Program-made: the position numbers and the translations under genes
NCBI RefSeq assembly: GCF_016107395.1
Contig: NZ_JAAIKO010000039.1
Span: 22,735-86,734, forward strand
Length of the DNA: 64,000 bases
Reading direction: 5' to 3'
DNA from: Streptomyces fildesensis
Lineage (GTDB): Bacteria > Actinomycetota > Actinomycetes > Streptomycetales > Streptomycetaceae
In this document: positions 1 to 8,082 of the stretch, one piece after another
Numbering within the stretch: the first letter of the stretch is position 1
Layout: each line of letters opens with the position of its first letter
The notes under the pieces: generated by a model
Databases searched by the model: none
What the model was told of the DNA's origin: nothing
Seen by the model: only the letters and a program-made list of their open reading frames with translations

Positions 1-53
1 CGGCGGTGAACCAGGTGCGGGCGCAGCTGCGCCGGGTGGGTGACGCCGAGGGA

Positions 54-68
54 CGCCAAACCTTGGCG
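54..68 (-). terminator. small hairpin downstream of the PRC-barrel gene
   Basis: CGCCAA and TTGGCG form a perfect 6-bp stem with a 3-base loop. It lies about 40 bases past the stop codon of the minus-strand gene that ends at 106. There is no T-run, so this is only a weak terminator candidate. The rest of bases 1-105 shows no gene I can name; one plus-strand frame from base 3 has GC-rich third positions for about 20 codons and could be the end of a gene lying to the left. Confidence 0.3.
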
Positions 69-105
69 AGGCGAGGCGAGGCGCTGTGTCACGGCGGAAC
101 GTCGC

Positions 106-456
106 TCAGGCGCGGTGGGTGCCGTAGTAGGCCTCGACCTGCTGGTGGTAGCCCGAGTGGCCGGTGTGCTTGTCCTTGTCGAACTCCGGGGCGTTCTTGA
201 TCTCGTCCTTGTCGCGGGCGACGTAGATCTTCCGCTCCGCGACATCGATGGACTGGATCGTCCCCGCCGGGAGCAGGACGTGCTTGCCGAAGATCCACAC
301 TCCGGTGTCGACCACGATGTATGCGGCGCTGACCTCGTCGGAGTGCTTGTCGACCTTGCCGATGCTGCCGTTGGTCGCCTCGACCTTGAACCCGGTCAGG
401 TCCGTTCCGGCCTGGTGACCCGACGCTGCCTGGTAACCCCACATGCTGTCAGTCAC
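106..456 (-). CDS. PRC-barrel domain protein
   Basis: This is a small soluble protein of about 116 residues. The middle of the chain (LTGFKVEATNG, GKVDKHSD, YIVVDTG, HVLLPAGTIQSID) reads as a PRC-barrel fold, the beta-barrel found in photoreaction-centre subunit H and in RimM. The C-terminal part is charged (KDEIKNAPEFDKDK) and then Gly/His/Tyr-rich. I chose the GTG at 456, which follows a GGAAGGA ribosome site; the frame stays open upstream to 603 but that extension looks non-coding. Single-domain PRC-barrel proteins are common in Streptomyces and their role is mostly unknown. The gene stands alone, next to a broken phosphotransferase gene on the same strand. Confidence 0.8.
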   Translation of the reverse strand: MTDSMWGYQAASGHQAGTDLTGFKVEATNGSIGKVDKHSDEVSAAYIVVDTGVWIFGKHVLLPAGTIQSIDVAERKIYVARDKDEIKNAPEFDKDKHTGHSGYHQQVEAYYGTHRA

Positions 457-639
457 AAAGAGTCCTTCCGTCGTGGTGCGGTGGCGCGAGGGGACCCTTC
501 CGGTCTGTTCGGTGGGTGCCCCTCGAAAGGCGCCTGCCCTGCAACCTCCGGCACACACTCGCCCGATCCGCGGCGGGGCGAGACGGCCCGAGACGCGGCG
601 CACACCCGCGCGGCGAGGTCGCTGGGGCGGCCCGCCGAG

Positions 640-1040
640 TCAGGCGCTGCCGAACCAGGTCTCGGCCAATGAGTCCAGCGTGTCCTCGGGCGGTGCCGGC
701 AGCTCTCGGAAGTACCAGGGCAGGTTGCTGTAGACGTGCGGAAGCGTGTGCGCCATCAGCTCGTGAGGTGAGAAGGTCCGGCCGTAGGCAGCCATGACCC
801 GGCCGAGCAGCCGCGGATCACCGCGCGAGACGAACAGGCCGACGGCGACGAATTCGTAGGCGCGGTCACCGAGCATGGCGGGCTCGAAATCGAAGAGCCC
901 GCTCAGCGTCCACCGGCTCGGATCCACCAGCAGGTGCTCCCGCGTCGCATGACCGCCTCGTCGCCGACAACGGCGTCCCACTCTTCGTCCGTACGCACGG
1001 CAGGCAGCATGTACCGGAGCGTAGGGGTCCCTGATCGCCC
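640..1040 (-). pseudogene. truncated and frameshifted phosphotransferase-family (APH-like) gene
   Basis: The C-terminal half of an aminoglycoside-phosphotransferase-like kinase can be read. HATREHLLVDPSRW, then LSGLFDFEPAMLGDRAYEF (the family's metal-binding D-F-E motif region), run to the stop near 640. The preceding stretch TLRYMLPAVRTDEEWDAVVG (about 960-1022) lies in a different frame, so a frameshift near 950 is needed to join them; a second one near 1030 is possible. The nucleotide-binding N-terminal lobe cannot be found upstream, so the gene is cut there as well. The block 1040-1257 shows nothing recognisable. The remnant is probably non-functional. Confidence 0.6.
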
Positions 1041-1257
1041 GCACGAATCGATTTCCCCGGGCCGACGCCGGACCATGCCCTGCTGCTCTCGTGGCCAACA
1101 GGCCCTGAACAGAAGGCCGGTGGGAATGCAAGTGGCCGGATGATGGCGGAACCGTGCGCCCCGGATCAGACTGATGTCGCACATCCCCGCCGTCCGCATG
1201 TGCCTCGAGGGGCCGGGTGGACGGCGGGCCACCGCAGGACGCAGTCAGGGAGATCGC

Positions 1258-2550
1258 ATGACGGCCCACCCCCGCCGACCTCAGCACCCCGGCCCTCAAG
1301 CCGGCGAGATCGTCGGCGGCCGCTACCGCCTGGACGAACTGCTGGGTGCGGGCGGCACCGCGGACGTCTTCCAGGGAACCGACCTGCAACTGCCGCGTGA
1401 GGTCGCGGTCAAGGTGTTCAGGCCCGGTGCGACCGCGGTGACAGCGGACGGATTCTGCAAGGAAGCGGTGCTCCTGGGCCAGCTCGCCCACCCTGCCCTC
1501 GTCCCTGTCTACGACATGGGACGGCACGAGGGCGGTGCCTACGTGGTGATGCATCTGGTCAAGGGCGTCACGTTGCGCGAACGGTTAACCGACGGCCCCC
1601 TCAGCGGCGAGCACGTGGCGCGCCTCGGCGTCCGACTGGCCTCCGCGCTGGCCCATGTACACGCGGCAGGCATCATCCACCGCGACGTGAAACCCTCCAA
1701 CATCCTGATCGGCCCCGACGACGCCCCGTATCTGGCGGACTTCGGACTCTCCCGTCTCATCGACGAACCCACACGCGCCGAGCCGGGCACGATCGTCGGC
1801 ACCATCCCATACCTGTCTCCCGAGCAGGTTCTCGGCAAGGCTTCCGGACCCGCCAGTGACATCTACGGCCTGGGCCTGGTCCTGCTCGAAGCCCTCAAGG
1901 GCGAGCGGGAGTACCAGGGATCTTCCCCGGAGGTCGGCACCGCCCGACTGCTGCGCCCCCCGGAGATCTCCCGGTGCGTGCCCGAACCGCTGGCGTCCGT
2001 CATCGAAGCGATGACCCATGCCGATCCCGGCGCCCGGCCCGACGCCACCCGATGTGCCCAACTGCTCCAGGACGCGGCCGACCCGCCTCCCCTCGACACG
2101 GCGGACGCAACCGTCGTCGTGCCGTTGAGTGGCACGGCGCTCCACGGCACGCAATCCAGCTCCGGCCACCCCGCCCCTCCCCCGGGCCGGGCAGGTCTTC
2201 CGCGGCGACGGCGCGCTCTGCTCGCCGCGCTGGCAGCCGGTGTTCTCCTGGGCGCCGCCGGAGTCACCCTGTCGGCCCTGGATGATCGAACCGCCACCCC
2301 TGACGCGGCCGTCCGGCACCCCACACCCAGCAGCAGCCCTCCTGGCCTGTCGTCACCGTCGCACGGTGCTCCGGCCCCGCCTTCCCCAGCGACGCCCGCC
2401 ACGGCGCCGGCGCACACCTCACGCCATCCATCGGCTTCATCGCCCCAGGGCCCGGGAGCCTCCACCGCTGCAACCGGCAACGGCCACAAAAATGCCAAGG
2501 GGAAGGGCAAGGGGAAATCTCACGGCAAGGATGGCAAATCCTCCGACTAG
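1258..2550 (+). CDS. membrane-anchored Ser/Thr protein kinase
   Basis: This 430-residue Hanks-type (PknB-like) kinase has a glycine loop GAGGTADV (residues 30-37), catalytic lysine K52, catalytic loop HRDVKPSN (141-148), the DFG motif (161-163) and a PYLSPEQ activation-segment end (184-190). A Thr/Pro-rich linker leads to one transmembrane helix at about 321-341, followed by an extracellular Pro/Ser/Thr-rich tail that ends in a Lys/Gly-rich stretch. No PASTA or other sensor domain is visible, so the ligand is unknown. The ATG at 1258 follows AGGGAGA at good spacing; the frame is open further upstream from 1174. No obvious partner gene sits beside it. Confidence 0.9.
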   Translation: MTAHPRRPQHPGPQAGEIVGGRYRLDELLGAGGTADVFQGTDLQLPREVAVKVFRPGATAVTADGFCKEAVLLGQLAHPALVPVYDMGRHEGGAYVVMHLVKGVTLRERLTDGPLSGEHVARLGVRLASALAHVHAAGIIHRDVKPSNILIGPDDAPYLADFGLSRLIDEPTRAEPGTIVGTIPYLSPEQVLGKASGPASDIYGLGLVLLEALKGEREYQGSSPEVGTARLLRPPEISRCVPEPLASVIEAMTHADPGARPDATRCAQLLQDAADPPPLDTADATVVVPLSGTALHGTQSSSGHPAPPPGRAGLPRRRRALLAALAAGVLLGAAGVTLSALDDRTATPDAAVRHPTPSSSPPGLSSPSHGAPAPPSPATPATAPAHTSRHPSASSPQGPGASTAATGNGHKNAKGKGKGKSHGKDGKSSD

Positions 2551-2695
2551 CACGCGCCTGGCGCGGTCGTTCGGCGGCCCGGCGCAACCGGGCGGCTCCG
2601 CCCTGAGGTTTGTCCCGGGCTGCGCGGGTTACGCGAACACCCTCATGACCCGCCGCGCGCGTCGAAGACCGACGCAGATCGAGGGGAGCCGCTCC

Positions 2696-3034
2696 ATGAG
2701 CACAACGGTTTCGGACCGTCTGCTCGCCCGACTACGGGAGTGGGGTGTCGAGCAGGTCGGCCGCTACGACGCCAAGCTCGACCACGTCCCGGTGGTGGCC
2801 GCCGCCGCCTGGGACGCCGCGCTCACCGCCGATGGCCCCGTGGTGGTGGAGTTCCGCACGGATCCCGCCGTGCCGCCGATCCCGTCGCACGCCACCTGGG
2901 AGCAGATGGAGTCGACGGCGGCCGCGATCCTCAAGGGAGACAGCGACCGCGCCGATATGATCAAGCAAGGCGTCAAAGCCAAGATCCAGGAATTCCTCCC
3001 CGACAACCGCAAGAAGGCGGGCGAGCACGGATGA
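2696..3034 (+). pseudogene. internally deleted thiamine-diphosphate (pyruvate oxidase-like) enzyme
   Basis: The 112-residue open frame is a mosaic of three collinear pieces of a roughly 600-residue ThDP-dependent enzyme (POX/acetolactate-synthase type). Residues 1-21 (MSTTVSDRLLARLREWGVEQV) match the N-terminus; YDAKLDHVPVV (24-34) is normally near residue 90; AWDAALTADGPVVVEFRTDP onward (38-105) is the family's C-terminus, ending KAKIQEFLP. The ThDP-binding GDG motif and most of the enzyme are missing, yet the frame is intact and GAGGGGAG precedes the ATG. It overlaps the next gene by ATGA, so it may still be translated and couple that gene. Catalysis looks impossible. Confidence 0.7.
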
Positions 3035-3573
3035 CCCCACCCGCGGACCGCCCGCCGACACGCCACAACGAGGATCCGGATCAACGCGCCGACCGGCTAT
3101 GGCTCGAACTGCTGCAGGAGGTGCGGGTCGCCGAGACCGGTGTGCAGATCCTGCTGGGGTTCCTGCTGACGGTGGCCTTCACGCCACGCTTCGCCGACCT
3201 GAACGGCTTCGACCGGAACATCTACATCACGACGGTCCTGCTGGGCGCGGCCGCGACGGGCGCTCTCATCGCACCCGTCTCCCTGCACCGCATCGTCGCG
3301 GGCCACCGGCTGAAGCCCGAAGCGGTGGTCTGGGGCTCCCGGTTCACCGTGGTCGGGCTGATTCTCCTGCTGGGCACGGTCGCCTCGGCGCTGCTGCTGA
3401 TTCTGCGCGTGACCGCGTCCGGTACGACCGCCGTGGTGTGGGTGACCGTCATGGTGGCGTGGTTCGCGGTCTGCTGGTTCCTGCCGGCTGCCTGGCTGCG
3501 CCACCGGGAGCGGAGCGACTCGAACGGTCCACGAGGACCCGAGGTGGCGCAAGGATCCGAGCGGCCGTCGTAG
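3031..3573 (+). CDS. DUF6328-type four-helix membrane protein
   Basis: This 180-residue protein has a charged N-terminus (RADRLWLELLQEVRVAETGVQ) and four hydrophobic segments at about residues 40-58, 70-88, 108-130 and 140-158. The pattern ELLQE.RV...GVQILLGFLLTVAF.PRF matches the actinobacterial DUF6328 family as I remember it. The function is unknown. It overlaps the preceding remnant by four bases (ATGA), so its translation is probably coupled to that shortened frame. The tail is hydrophilic and variable. Confidence 0.8.
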   Translation: MTPPADRPPTRHNEDPDQRADRLWLELLQEVRVAETGVQILLGFLLTVAFTPRFADLNGFDRNIYITTVLLGAAATGALIAPVSLHRIVAGHRLKPEAVVWGSRFTVVGLILLLGTVASALLLILRVTASGTTAVVWVTVMVAWFAVCWFLPAAWLRHRERSDSNGPRGPEVAQGSERPS

Positions 3574-3711
3574 GACGTGCCAGCAGCCCGTTGCATCCGG
3601 TGCCGCGGATCACTGAATGGATCACCGAAGTTGGGGCACGCGTGACCACACGGCATGGAGCGGGTCCGACCGGCGGATCCGCCGCCCGCGACACGCATCG
3701 GAGGGAATCCC

Positions 3712-3978
3712 ATGAACTGGCGACACCGTGCGGCCTGTCGTGCAGAGGATCCCGAACTGTTCTTTCCCGTCGGCAGCTCCGGCCCGGCCCTGCTGCAGAT
3801 CCAGCAGGCGAAGGCGGTGTGCCGCCGCTGTCCGGTGCGGGAGGAGTGCCTGAGCTGGGCCCTCGAGGCCGGTCAGGACGCAGGCGTCTGGGGCGGGCTG
3901 AGCGAGGACGAACGACGTGCGGCGAAGCGCAGAGCGGCCCGCGGCCGTGCGATCGCCGCCCGCAAGGCCACGGACTGA
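3712..3978 (+). CDS. WhiB-family iron-sulfur transcription regulator (Wbl)
   Basis: This 88-residue Wbl protein has four cysteines for a redox- or NO-sensitive [4Fe-4S] cluster at C9, C37, C40 and C46 (C-Xn-C-X2-C-X5-C). They are followed by the family's GVWGGLSEDER turn and a basic tail (RRAAKRRAARGR) for DNA contact. Wbl proteins act with the principal sigma factor to control development, redox balance or antibiotic resistance. The ATG at 3712 follows a strong GGAGGGAAT site. It is a stand-alone gene; the closest named class cannot be decided by eye. Confidence 0.93.
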   Translation: MNWRHRAACRAEDPELFFPVGSSGPALLQIQQAKAVCRRCPVREECLSWALEAGQDAGVWGGLSEDERRAAKRRAARGRAIAARKATD

Positions 3979-4159
3979 CCGGCTCGACACCCCCGGCACC
4001 CCTCCCGGCTCACCGGTGGGAGCCGATGGGCGCCCGACCGCGCCGTCCGAGAGCAGTGCACCTCCCCCCACGCGGGATACGTCGTCTCTTGCACAGCACG
4101 CGCCCCGCACCACGCCTACTCTCGGAAGCACGCCCGCTCACCGGCCACGGAGGTTCCCC

Positions 4160-5140
4160 ATGATCGCGTCCTGGTACGACCTGCAGGGCCCGGCCGCCGA
4201 CGTCCTCCGGGTCGGTGAGCTGCCCGACCCGCAGCCCGGACCCGGCGAGGTCCGGGTGCGTGTGCACGTGTCGGGCGTGAACCCCGGTGACACCAAGAAG
4301 CGCCAGGGCTGGCTCGGCTCGGCGATGCCCTACCCCCGGGTGATCCCGCACAGCGATGCCGCCGGTGTCGTCGATGCCGTCGGCGACGGAGTCGGCACCG
4401 TCCGCCGCGGCCAGCGGGTGTGGGTGTACGGCGCGCAGTCCTACCGGCCCTTCGGGACCGCCGCCCAGTACGCGGTCGTCCCGGAGCACTTGGCCGTGCC
4501 GCTTCCTGACCACCTCAGCGACGACCTGGGAGCGAGCCTGGGCATCCCCGGGATCACCGCCCACCGGGCCGTGTTCGGCGACGGTCCGGTGGACGGCCGG
4601 ATCGTCCTCGTGCAGGGCGTCCTCGGGGCCGTCGGCTCGGTGGCCGCCCGGCTGGCTCGCTGGGGCGGTGCGACCGTCATCGGCACCGTAACGCGCGGTA
4701 GCGACCTCCCCCACGTCGACCCGGCCGTGGTGTCCCACACCGTCGCGCTGGACGAGGGCGACCCGGCGAAGGCGATCCGCGCCCACGCACCGCAGGGCGT
4801 GCATCGCGTCATCGAGGTGGCCCTGTCCGACAACGCCGACCTGGACGCGGCGGTCGTCGCCGACCATGCCGTCATCGCCGCCTACGCCACCCGGACCGAC
4901 CGGACCGAAGTGCCGTTCTGGCCGCTGCTGTTCGCCAACGTGACGCTGCGCCTGCTCGGCAGCGACGACTTCCCCCTACCCGCCAAGCGGCAGGCCGTCC
5001 GCGACCTCACCGCCGCCGCTGCCGTCGGCGCTCTGACGGCGAACGTGAGCTACCGCTACCCGCTGGAGGAGATCGCCAAGGCGCACGACCGCGTCGACGC
5101 CGGCGTACGCGGCCGCGTCCTGGTCACCCTCACCGACTGA
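4160..5140 (+). CDS. NADPH:quinone reductase-like zinc-free MDR oxidoreductase
   Basis: This 326-residue medium-chain dehydrogenase/reductase has a GroES-like N-terminal half (PGPGEVRVRVHVSGVNPGD, then IPHSDAAGVV) and a Rossmann half with a nucleotide-binding GVLGAVGSVAAR. The cysteines that bind structural zinc in alcohol dehydrogenases are absent, which places it with quinone oxidoreductases. The likely role is NADPH-dependent reduction of quinones or activated alkenes. The ATG at 4160 follows CGGAGG. It converges on the MarR gene 50 bases downstream. Confidence 0.88.
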   Translation: MIASWYDLQGPAADVLRVGELPDPQPGPGEVRVRVHVSGVNPGDTKKRQGWLGSAMPYPRVIPHSDAAGVVDAVGDGVGTVRRGQRVWVYGAQSYRPFGTAAQYAVVPEHLAVPLPDHLSDDLGASLGIPGITAHRAVFGDGPVDGRIVLVQGVLGAVGSVAARLARWGGATVIGTVTRGSDLPHVDPAVVSHTVALDEGDPAKAIRAHAPQGVHRVIEVALSDNADLDAAVVADHAVIAAYATRTDRTEVPFWPLLFANVTLRLLGSDDFPLPAKRQAVRDLTAAAAVGALTANVSYRYPLEEIAKAHDRVDAGVRGRVLVTLTD

Positions 5141-5190
5141 TTCCCCCCTCGCGCGCAGGGCGACCGTCAGGCCACGGAACCGGCGGGCGC

Positions 5191-5652
5191 TCAGTCGTCG
5201 CGGTGCTGTTTCAGCTTCTGCCAGACGGTCTCCAGTGACTGGATGTCGTCGTCGTCCAGGAGGTCGTTGAAGACCTCGGCCAGAGCCTGTCTGCGGGTGG
5301 CGTCGGCCGCCGCGAAGGCCTCTCGGCCGGCCGGAGTGAGGGTGATCCGCACCGAGCGGGCGTCGGATGGGGCGGTGCTGCGCTCGATCAGGCCACGGGC
5401 CTGCAGCGCGTCCGCGACGCGGGAGACCTGGCTGCGGCTGAGGAGGGTTTTCGCGCCGAGGTCGGACGCGGCCACCGGTTCGCTCTGGCCGTGCAGCCAC
5501 AGCATCACCTCGAACCACGACAGCGGCAGGTCATGGGCGCGGACGAGGGCGCGGTCGACGCGCGCGGTGAGCGTGGTGCCGGCCCAGACCAGGCCGTAGA
5601 AGGCGTGATCCCGGGCGGCCAGATCACCCAGGTTTATGTCGGCTCGTGGCAT
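5191..5652 (-). CDS. MarR-family transcriptional regulator
   Basis: This 153-residue winged-helix protein has dimerisation helices at both ends and a reader helix and wing around SDLGAKTLLSRSQVSRVADALQARGLIERSTAPSDARSVRITLTPAGREA, the standard MarR DNA-binding lobe. It is transcribed away from the SDR gene at 5762, and a perfect palindrome (5676-5712) fills the shared promoter region. It is therefore probably an autorepressor that also represses the dehydrogenase and is released by a small phenolic or quinone-like ligand (inference). Confidence 0.92.
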   Translation of the reverse strand: MPRADINLGDLAARDHAFYGLVWAGTTLTARVDRALVRAHDLPLSWFEVMLWLHGQSEPVAASDLGAKTLLSRSQVSRVADALQARGLIERSTAPSDARSVRITLTPAGREAFAAADATRRQALAEVFNDLLDDDDIQSLETVWQKLKQHRDD

Positions 5653-5675
5653 GGCGCAATCCTACGCGATTTGCG

Positions 5676-5712
5676 TGCGTGCACACACAGACGTATGGTG
5701 TGTGTGCACGCA
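5676..5712. promoter_or_regulatory. palindromic operator of the MarR/SDR divergent promoter
   Basis: TGCGTGCACACACA at 5676-5689 and its exact reverse complement at 5699-5712 form a 14-bp perfect inverted repeat with a 9-base spacer. It sits 24 bases before the MarR start and 50 bases before the SDR start, which is ideal for controlling both genes. Alternating purine-pyrimidine sequence runs through both arms. Confidence 0.8.
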
Positions 5713-5761
5713 CACTATATCCGGGGGTCATCTCCCGACCCCCGGCAGAGACGAGGCCCGC

Positions 5762-6625
5762 ATGTCCGCCCAGCCCGCCCAGCCCCAGAAGACCGTCCTG
5801 ATCACCGGCACCTCCTCCGGCATCGGCCTGGCCACCGCCGTGGCCGCGGCTCAGGCCGGATGGCTGACCGTCGCCACGATGCGCGACCCGGGCAAGGCCG
5901 ACGCCCTGCGCAAGGCGGCCGCCGAGGCCGGAGTCACCGACCGCATCCAGATCAAGCGCCTGGACGTGGTCGACCCCGACTCCGTGGCCGACTGCCTGAC
6001 CGAGGTCATCGCCGAGCACGGCCGGCTGGACGCGTTGGTCAACAACGCCGGAGCCGGACACGTGGGCACCATCGAACAGGGCACCGTCGCGGACGTCCGC
6101 GGGACGATGGAAGTGAACTTCTTCGGCGTCGTGGAGGTCACCCGGGCCGCGCTGCCCCACCTGCGGGCATCCCAGGGACGGGTGCTGACCGTCACCAGCG
6201 TCGGCGGCGTGGTCGGGCAGCCGTTCAACGAGGCCTACTGCGCTGCCAAGTTCGCGGTCGAAGGCTTCATGGAGTCCCTCGCCCCGGTGGCAGCCACCGT
6301 CGGCGTCTCGGTGACCGTGATCGAACCAGGCGCCGTGGCCAGCGAGTTCGTTGCCAGCCAGAGCCTCGACGTCCCGGCGCTGACCGCGGCAGCCGGACCG
6401 TACGGACCCGCCCTCCAGGCCTACATCGACCGGACCATGAAAGCCTTCGGCTCCGCGCAGACCCCGGCCCAGGCCGCCGCACCGATCATCGACGCCCTCA
6501 CGGCGGACCGGCCGGCGTTCCGCGTCCAGACCTCCGACCGGGCCCGCGACTTCGTCGGCACCAAGCTCGCCGACCTCGACGGCTCCACCATCCAGAGCCT
6601 CACCGGCACCTGGGTGACCGGCTGA
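5762..6625 (+). CDS. short-chain dehydrogenase/reductase (SDR)
   Basis: This 287-residue classical SDR has the cofactor motif TGTSSGIG (15-22), NNAG (94-97) and the catalytic Ser146-Tyr159-Lys163 set (YCAAK). It is an NAD(P)-dependent oxidoreductase acting on a carbonyl or alcohol; the substrate is not predictable. The ATG at 5762 was chosen because the upstream open frame to 5636 would run through the operator and the divergent MarR promoter. The gene pairs with the MarR regulator. Confidence 0.9.
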   Translation: MSAQPAQPQKTVLITGTSSGIGLATAVAAAQAGWLTVATMRDPGKADALRKAAAEAGVTDRIQIKRLDVVDPDSVADCLTEVIAEHGRLDALVNNAGAGHVGTIEQGTVADVRGTMEVNFFGVVEVTRAALPHLRASQGRVLTVTSVGGVVGQPFNEAYCAAKFAVEGFMESLAPVAATVGVSVTVIEPGAVASEFVASQSLDVPALTAAAGPYGPALQAYIDRTMKAFGSAQTPAQAAAPIIDALTADRPAFRVQTSDRARDFVGTKLADLDGSTIQSLTGTWVTG

Positions 6626-6698
6626 CCCGGACGTCCCCGGTTCCACCGCGTCGACCGGCTGCGGAACGCTGGTCTCCGCCCCCCGGTGGCTGGTCCGA

Positions 6699-7862
6699 TC
6701 AGTAGTCCTTCAGGACGAGGCCATTGACCACCTGGCCGAAGTCCTGGACCTCGATATCGGCGATGGCCTCACCTTGAGCAGCACCCGTCTCGGCCGCGAT
6801 GCGGGCCTTGTTGGTGAGGGCGAGCTGCTGGTTCTCCGCCACGTAGCCGCGCAGGGCGTCCTGATAGGCGGGGTAGGCAATCCGGTGGTCACCGTGGGCG
6901 GCCTTCAGTTCGCCAGCCAGCACGTAGGCACCGACCATGGCCATGCTGGTGCCCTGCCCCGACATGGGCGAACCGCAGTAACCGGCGTCACCGACCAGGA
7001 CCACCCGCCCGCGCCACCACTGGTCCAGGTGGATCTGGCTCATCGAGTCGAAGTGGAAGTCGGGCGCGTCCCACATGTACTGCAGTGCACGGGGAAACTC
7101 CCAGCCGACATCGGACAGACGGTCGTGGACCAGCTTCTTCTGCGCCTCGGTGTCGCGGTAGTCGTAGTCGACAGGTTCCGGTGCCTCGAATCCCGCGAAG
7201 ACCCGGATCTCGGCGTTGCCGCGGGCGGTCATGATCGCACCGCCTGCGGTGCCGCCCTGGTGCCAGACCTGCCAGCGGTCCAGCTCGAGGTAGTTGGGGG
7301 CGGTGAAGACCGACAGGTAGGTGCCGAGGTGGGTGATGTACTCGGACTCCGGGCCGAAGGCCAGCCGCCGGGTGTTGGAGTGCAGCCCGTCGGCGCCCAC
7401 CACCAGGTCGAAGGTGCGCGGATCGGCGTTCTCAAAGGTGACGTGGACCCCTTGCGCGTCCTGGGCAAGGGCGACGATGGAGTCGTCGAAGAGATACTCG
7501 ACGCGGTCGGCGGCGGCCCGGAAGAGCACCTGGCACAGGTCGTCGCGGAGGATCTCGACATCCGGGGTGGCGAATTCACCGCCGCTGATGGTGCCTTCCG
7601 TACTGCGGTAGAGCTCCTTACCGGTGGCGTCGACCATCGACATGCCTCGCATGTCGGTGGCCAGGCTCCGCAGCTCGTCCAGCACGCCCATCCGCTCGGC
7701 GACTTCCAGCGCCGGGCCGCGCACATCGACCGCCTGACCGCCCGGTCGAAAGGCAGGGGCGCGTTCCACGACGGTGACCTCGAAGCCGTACTCGGCCAGC
7801 CAGTAGGCGAGAGCCGGTCCGCCGATGCTGGCACCGGAGATGAGGACGGTGCTGCTCTGCAT
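6699..7862 (-). CDS. FAD-dependent aromatic hydroxylase-type monooxygenase
   Basis: This 387-residue class A flavoprotein monooxygenase has an N-terminal FAD-binding GASIGG (residues 10-15 in VLISGASIGGPALAYWLAE), a mid-chain GADGLHSNTRR motif and the ribose-binding GDAGYCGSPMSGQGTSMAM segment. It uses NAD(P)H and oxygen to hydroxylate or inactivate an aromatic substrate. The next gene upstream on its strand is the DUF5829-like gene, 220 bases away, separated from it by a strong hairpin at 8028-8061. It converges on the SDR gene. Antibiotic-modifying relatives exist but nothing here decides that. Confidence 0.9.
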   Translation of the reverse strand: MQSSTVLISGASIGGPALAYWLAEYGFEVTVVERAPAFRPGGQAVDVRGPALEVAERMGVLDELRSLATDMRGMSMVDATGKELYRSTEGTISGGEFATPDVEILRDDLCQVLFRAAADRVEYLFDDSIVALAQDAQGVHVTFENADPRTFDLVVGADGLHSNTRRLAFGPESEYITHLGTYLSVFTAPNYLELDRWQVWHQGGTAGGAIMTARGNAEIRVFAGFEAPEPVDYDYRDTEAQKKLVHDRLSDVGWEFPRALQYMWDAPDFHFDSMSQIHLDQWWRGRVVLVGDAGYCGSPMSGQGTSMAMVGAYVLAGELKAAHGDHRIAYPAYQDALRGYVAENQQLALTNKARIAAETGAAQGEAIADIEVQDFGQVVNGLVLKDY

Positions 7863-8027
7863 GGTGTGCTCCTTGCGAGTGCCGCTCGGGCCGATCCCGT
7901 GCGCTGCTCAGAGACTCCCTGGGGCCGCGCACCGCGCGCTGACCGCTCGCTGACCATGGGTGGACGGACCTGGTGCGACTGGCTGGGCCACCGGCCTCAT
8001 GAGGCCGGGCGACCCGCGCCGCAACGC

Positions 8028-8061
8028 GTAGGCGCCGTGCCGAAGCCGGCACGGCGCCTAC
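8028..8061 (-). terminator. 15-bp hairpin downstream of the DUF5829-like gene
   Basis: GTAGGCGCCGTGCCG and its exact reverse complement enclose the loop AAGC. It lies 22 bases after the stop codon of the minus-strand gene ending at 8083. It has no T-run, as is usual for Streptomyces terminators. Confidence 0.75.
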
Positions 8062-8082
8062 AACGGATCCGCAGGATTCCGG

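Noticed and set aside
3..200. Possible 3' end of a plus-strand gene (AVNQVRAQLRRVGDAEGR...)
   Set aside because: GC-rich third positions last only about 20 codons, and the frame then overlaps the PRC-barrel gene without a recognisable ending.
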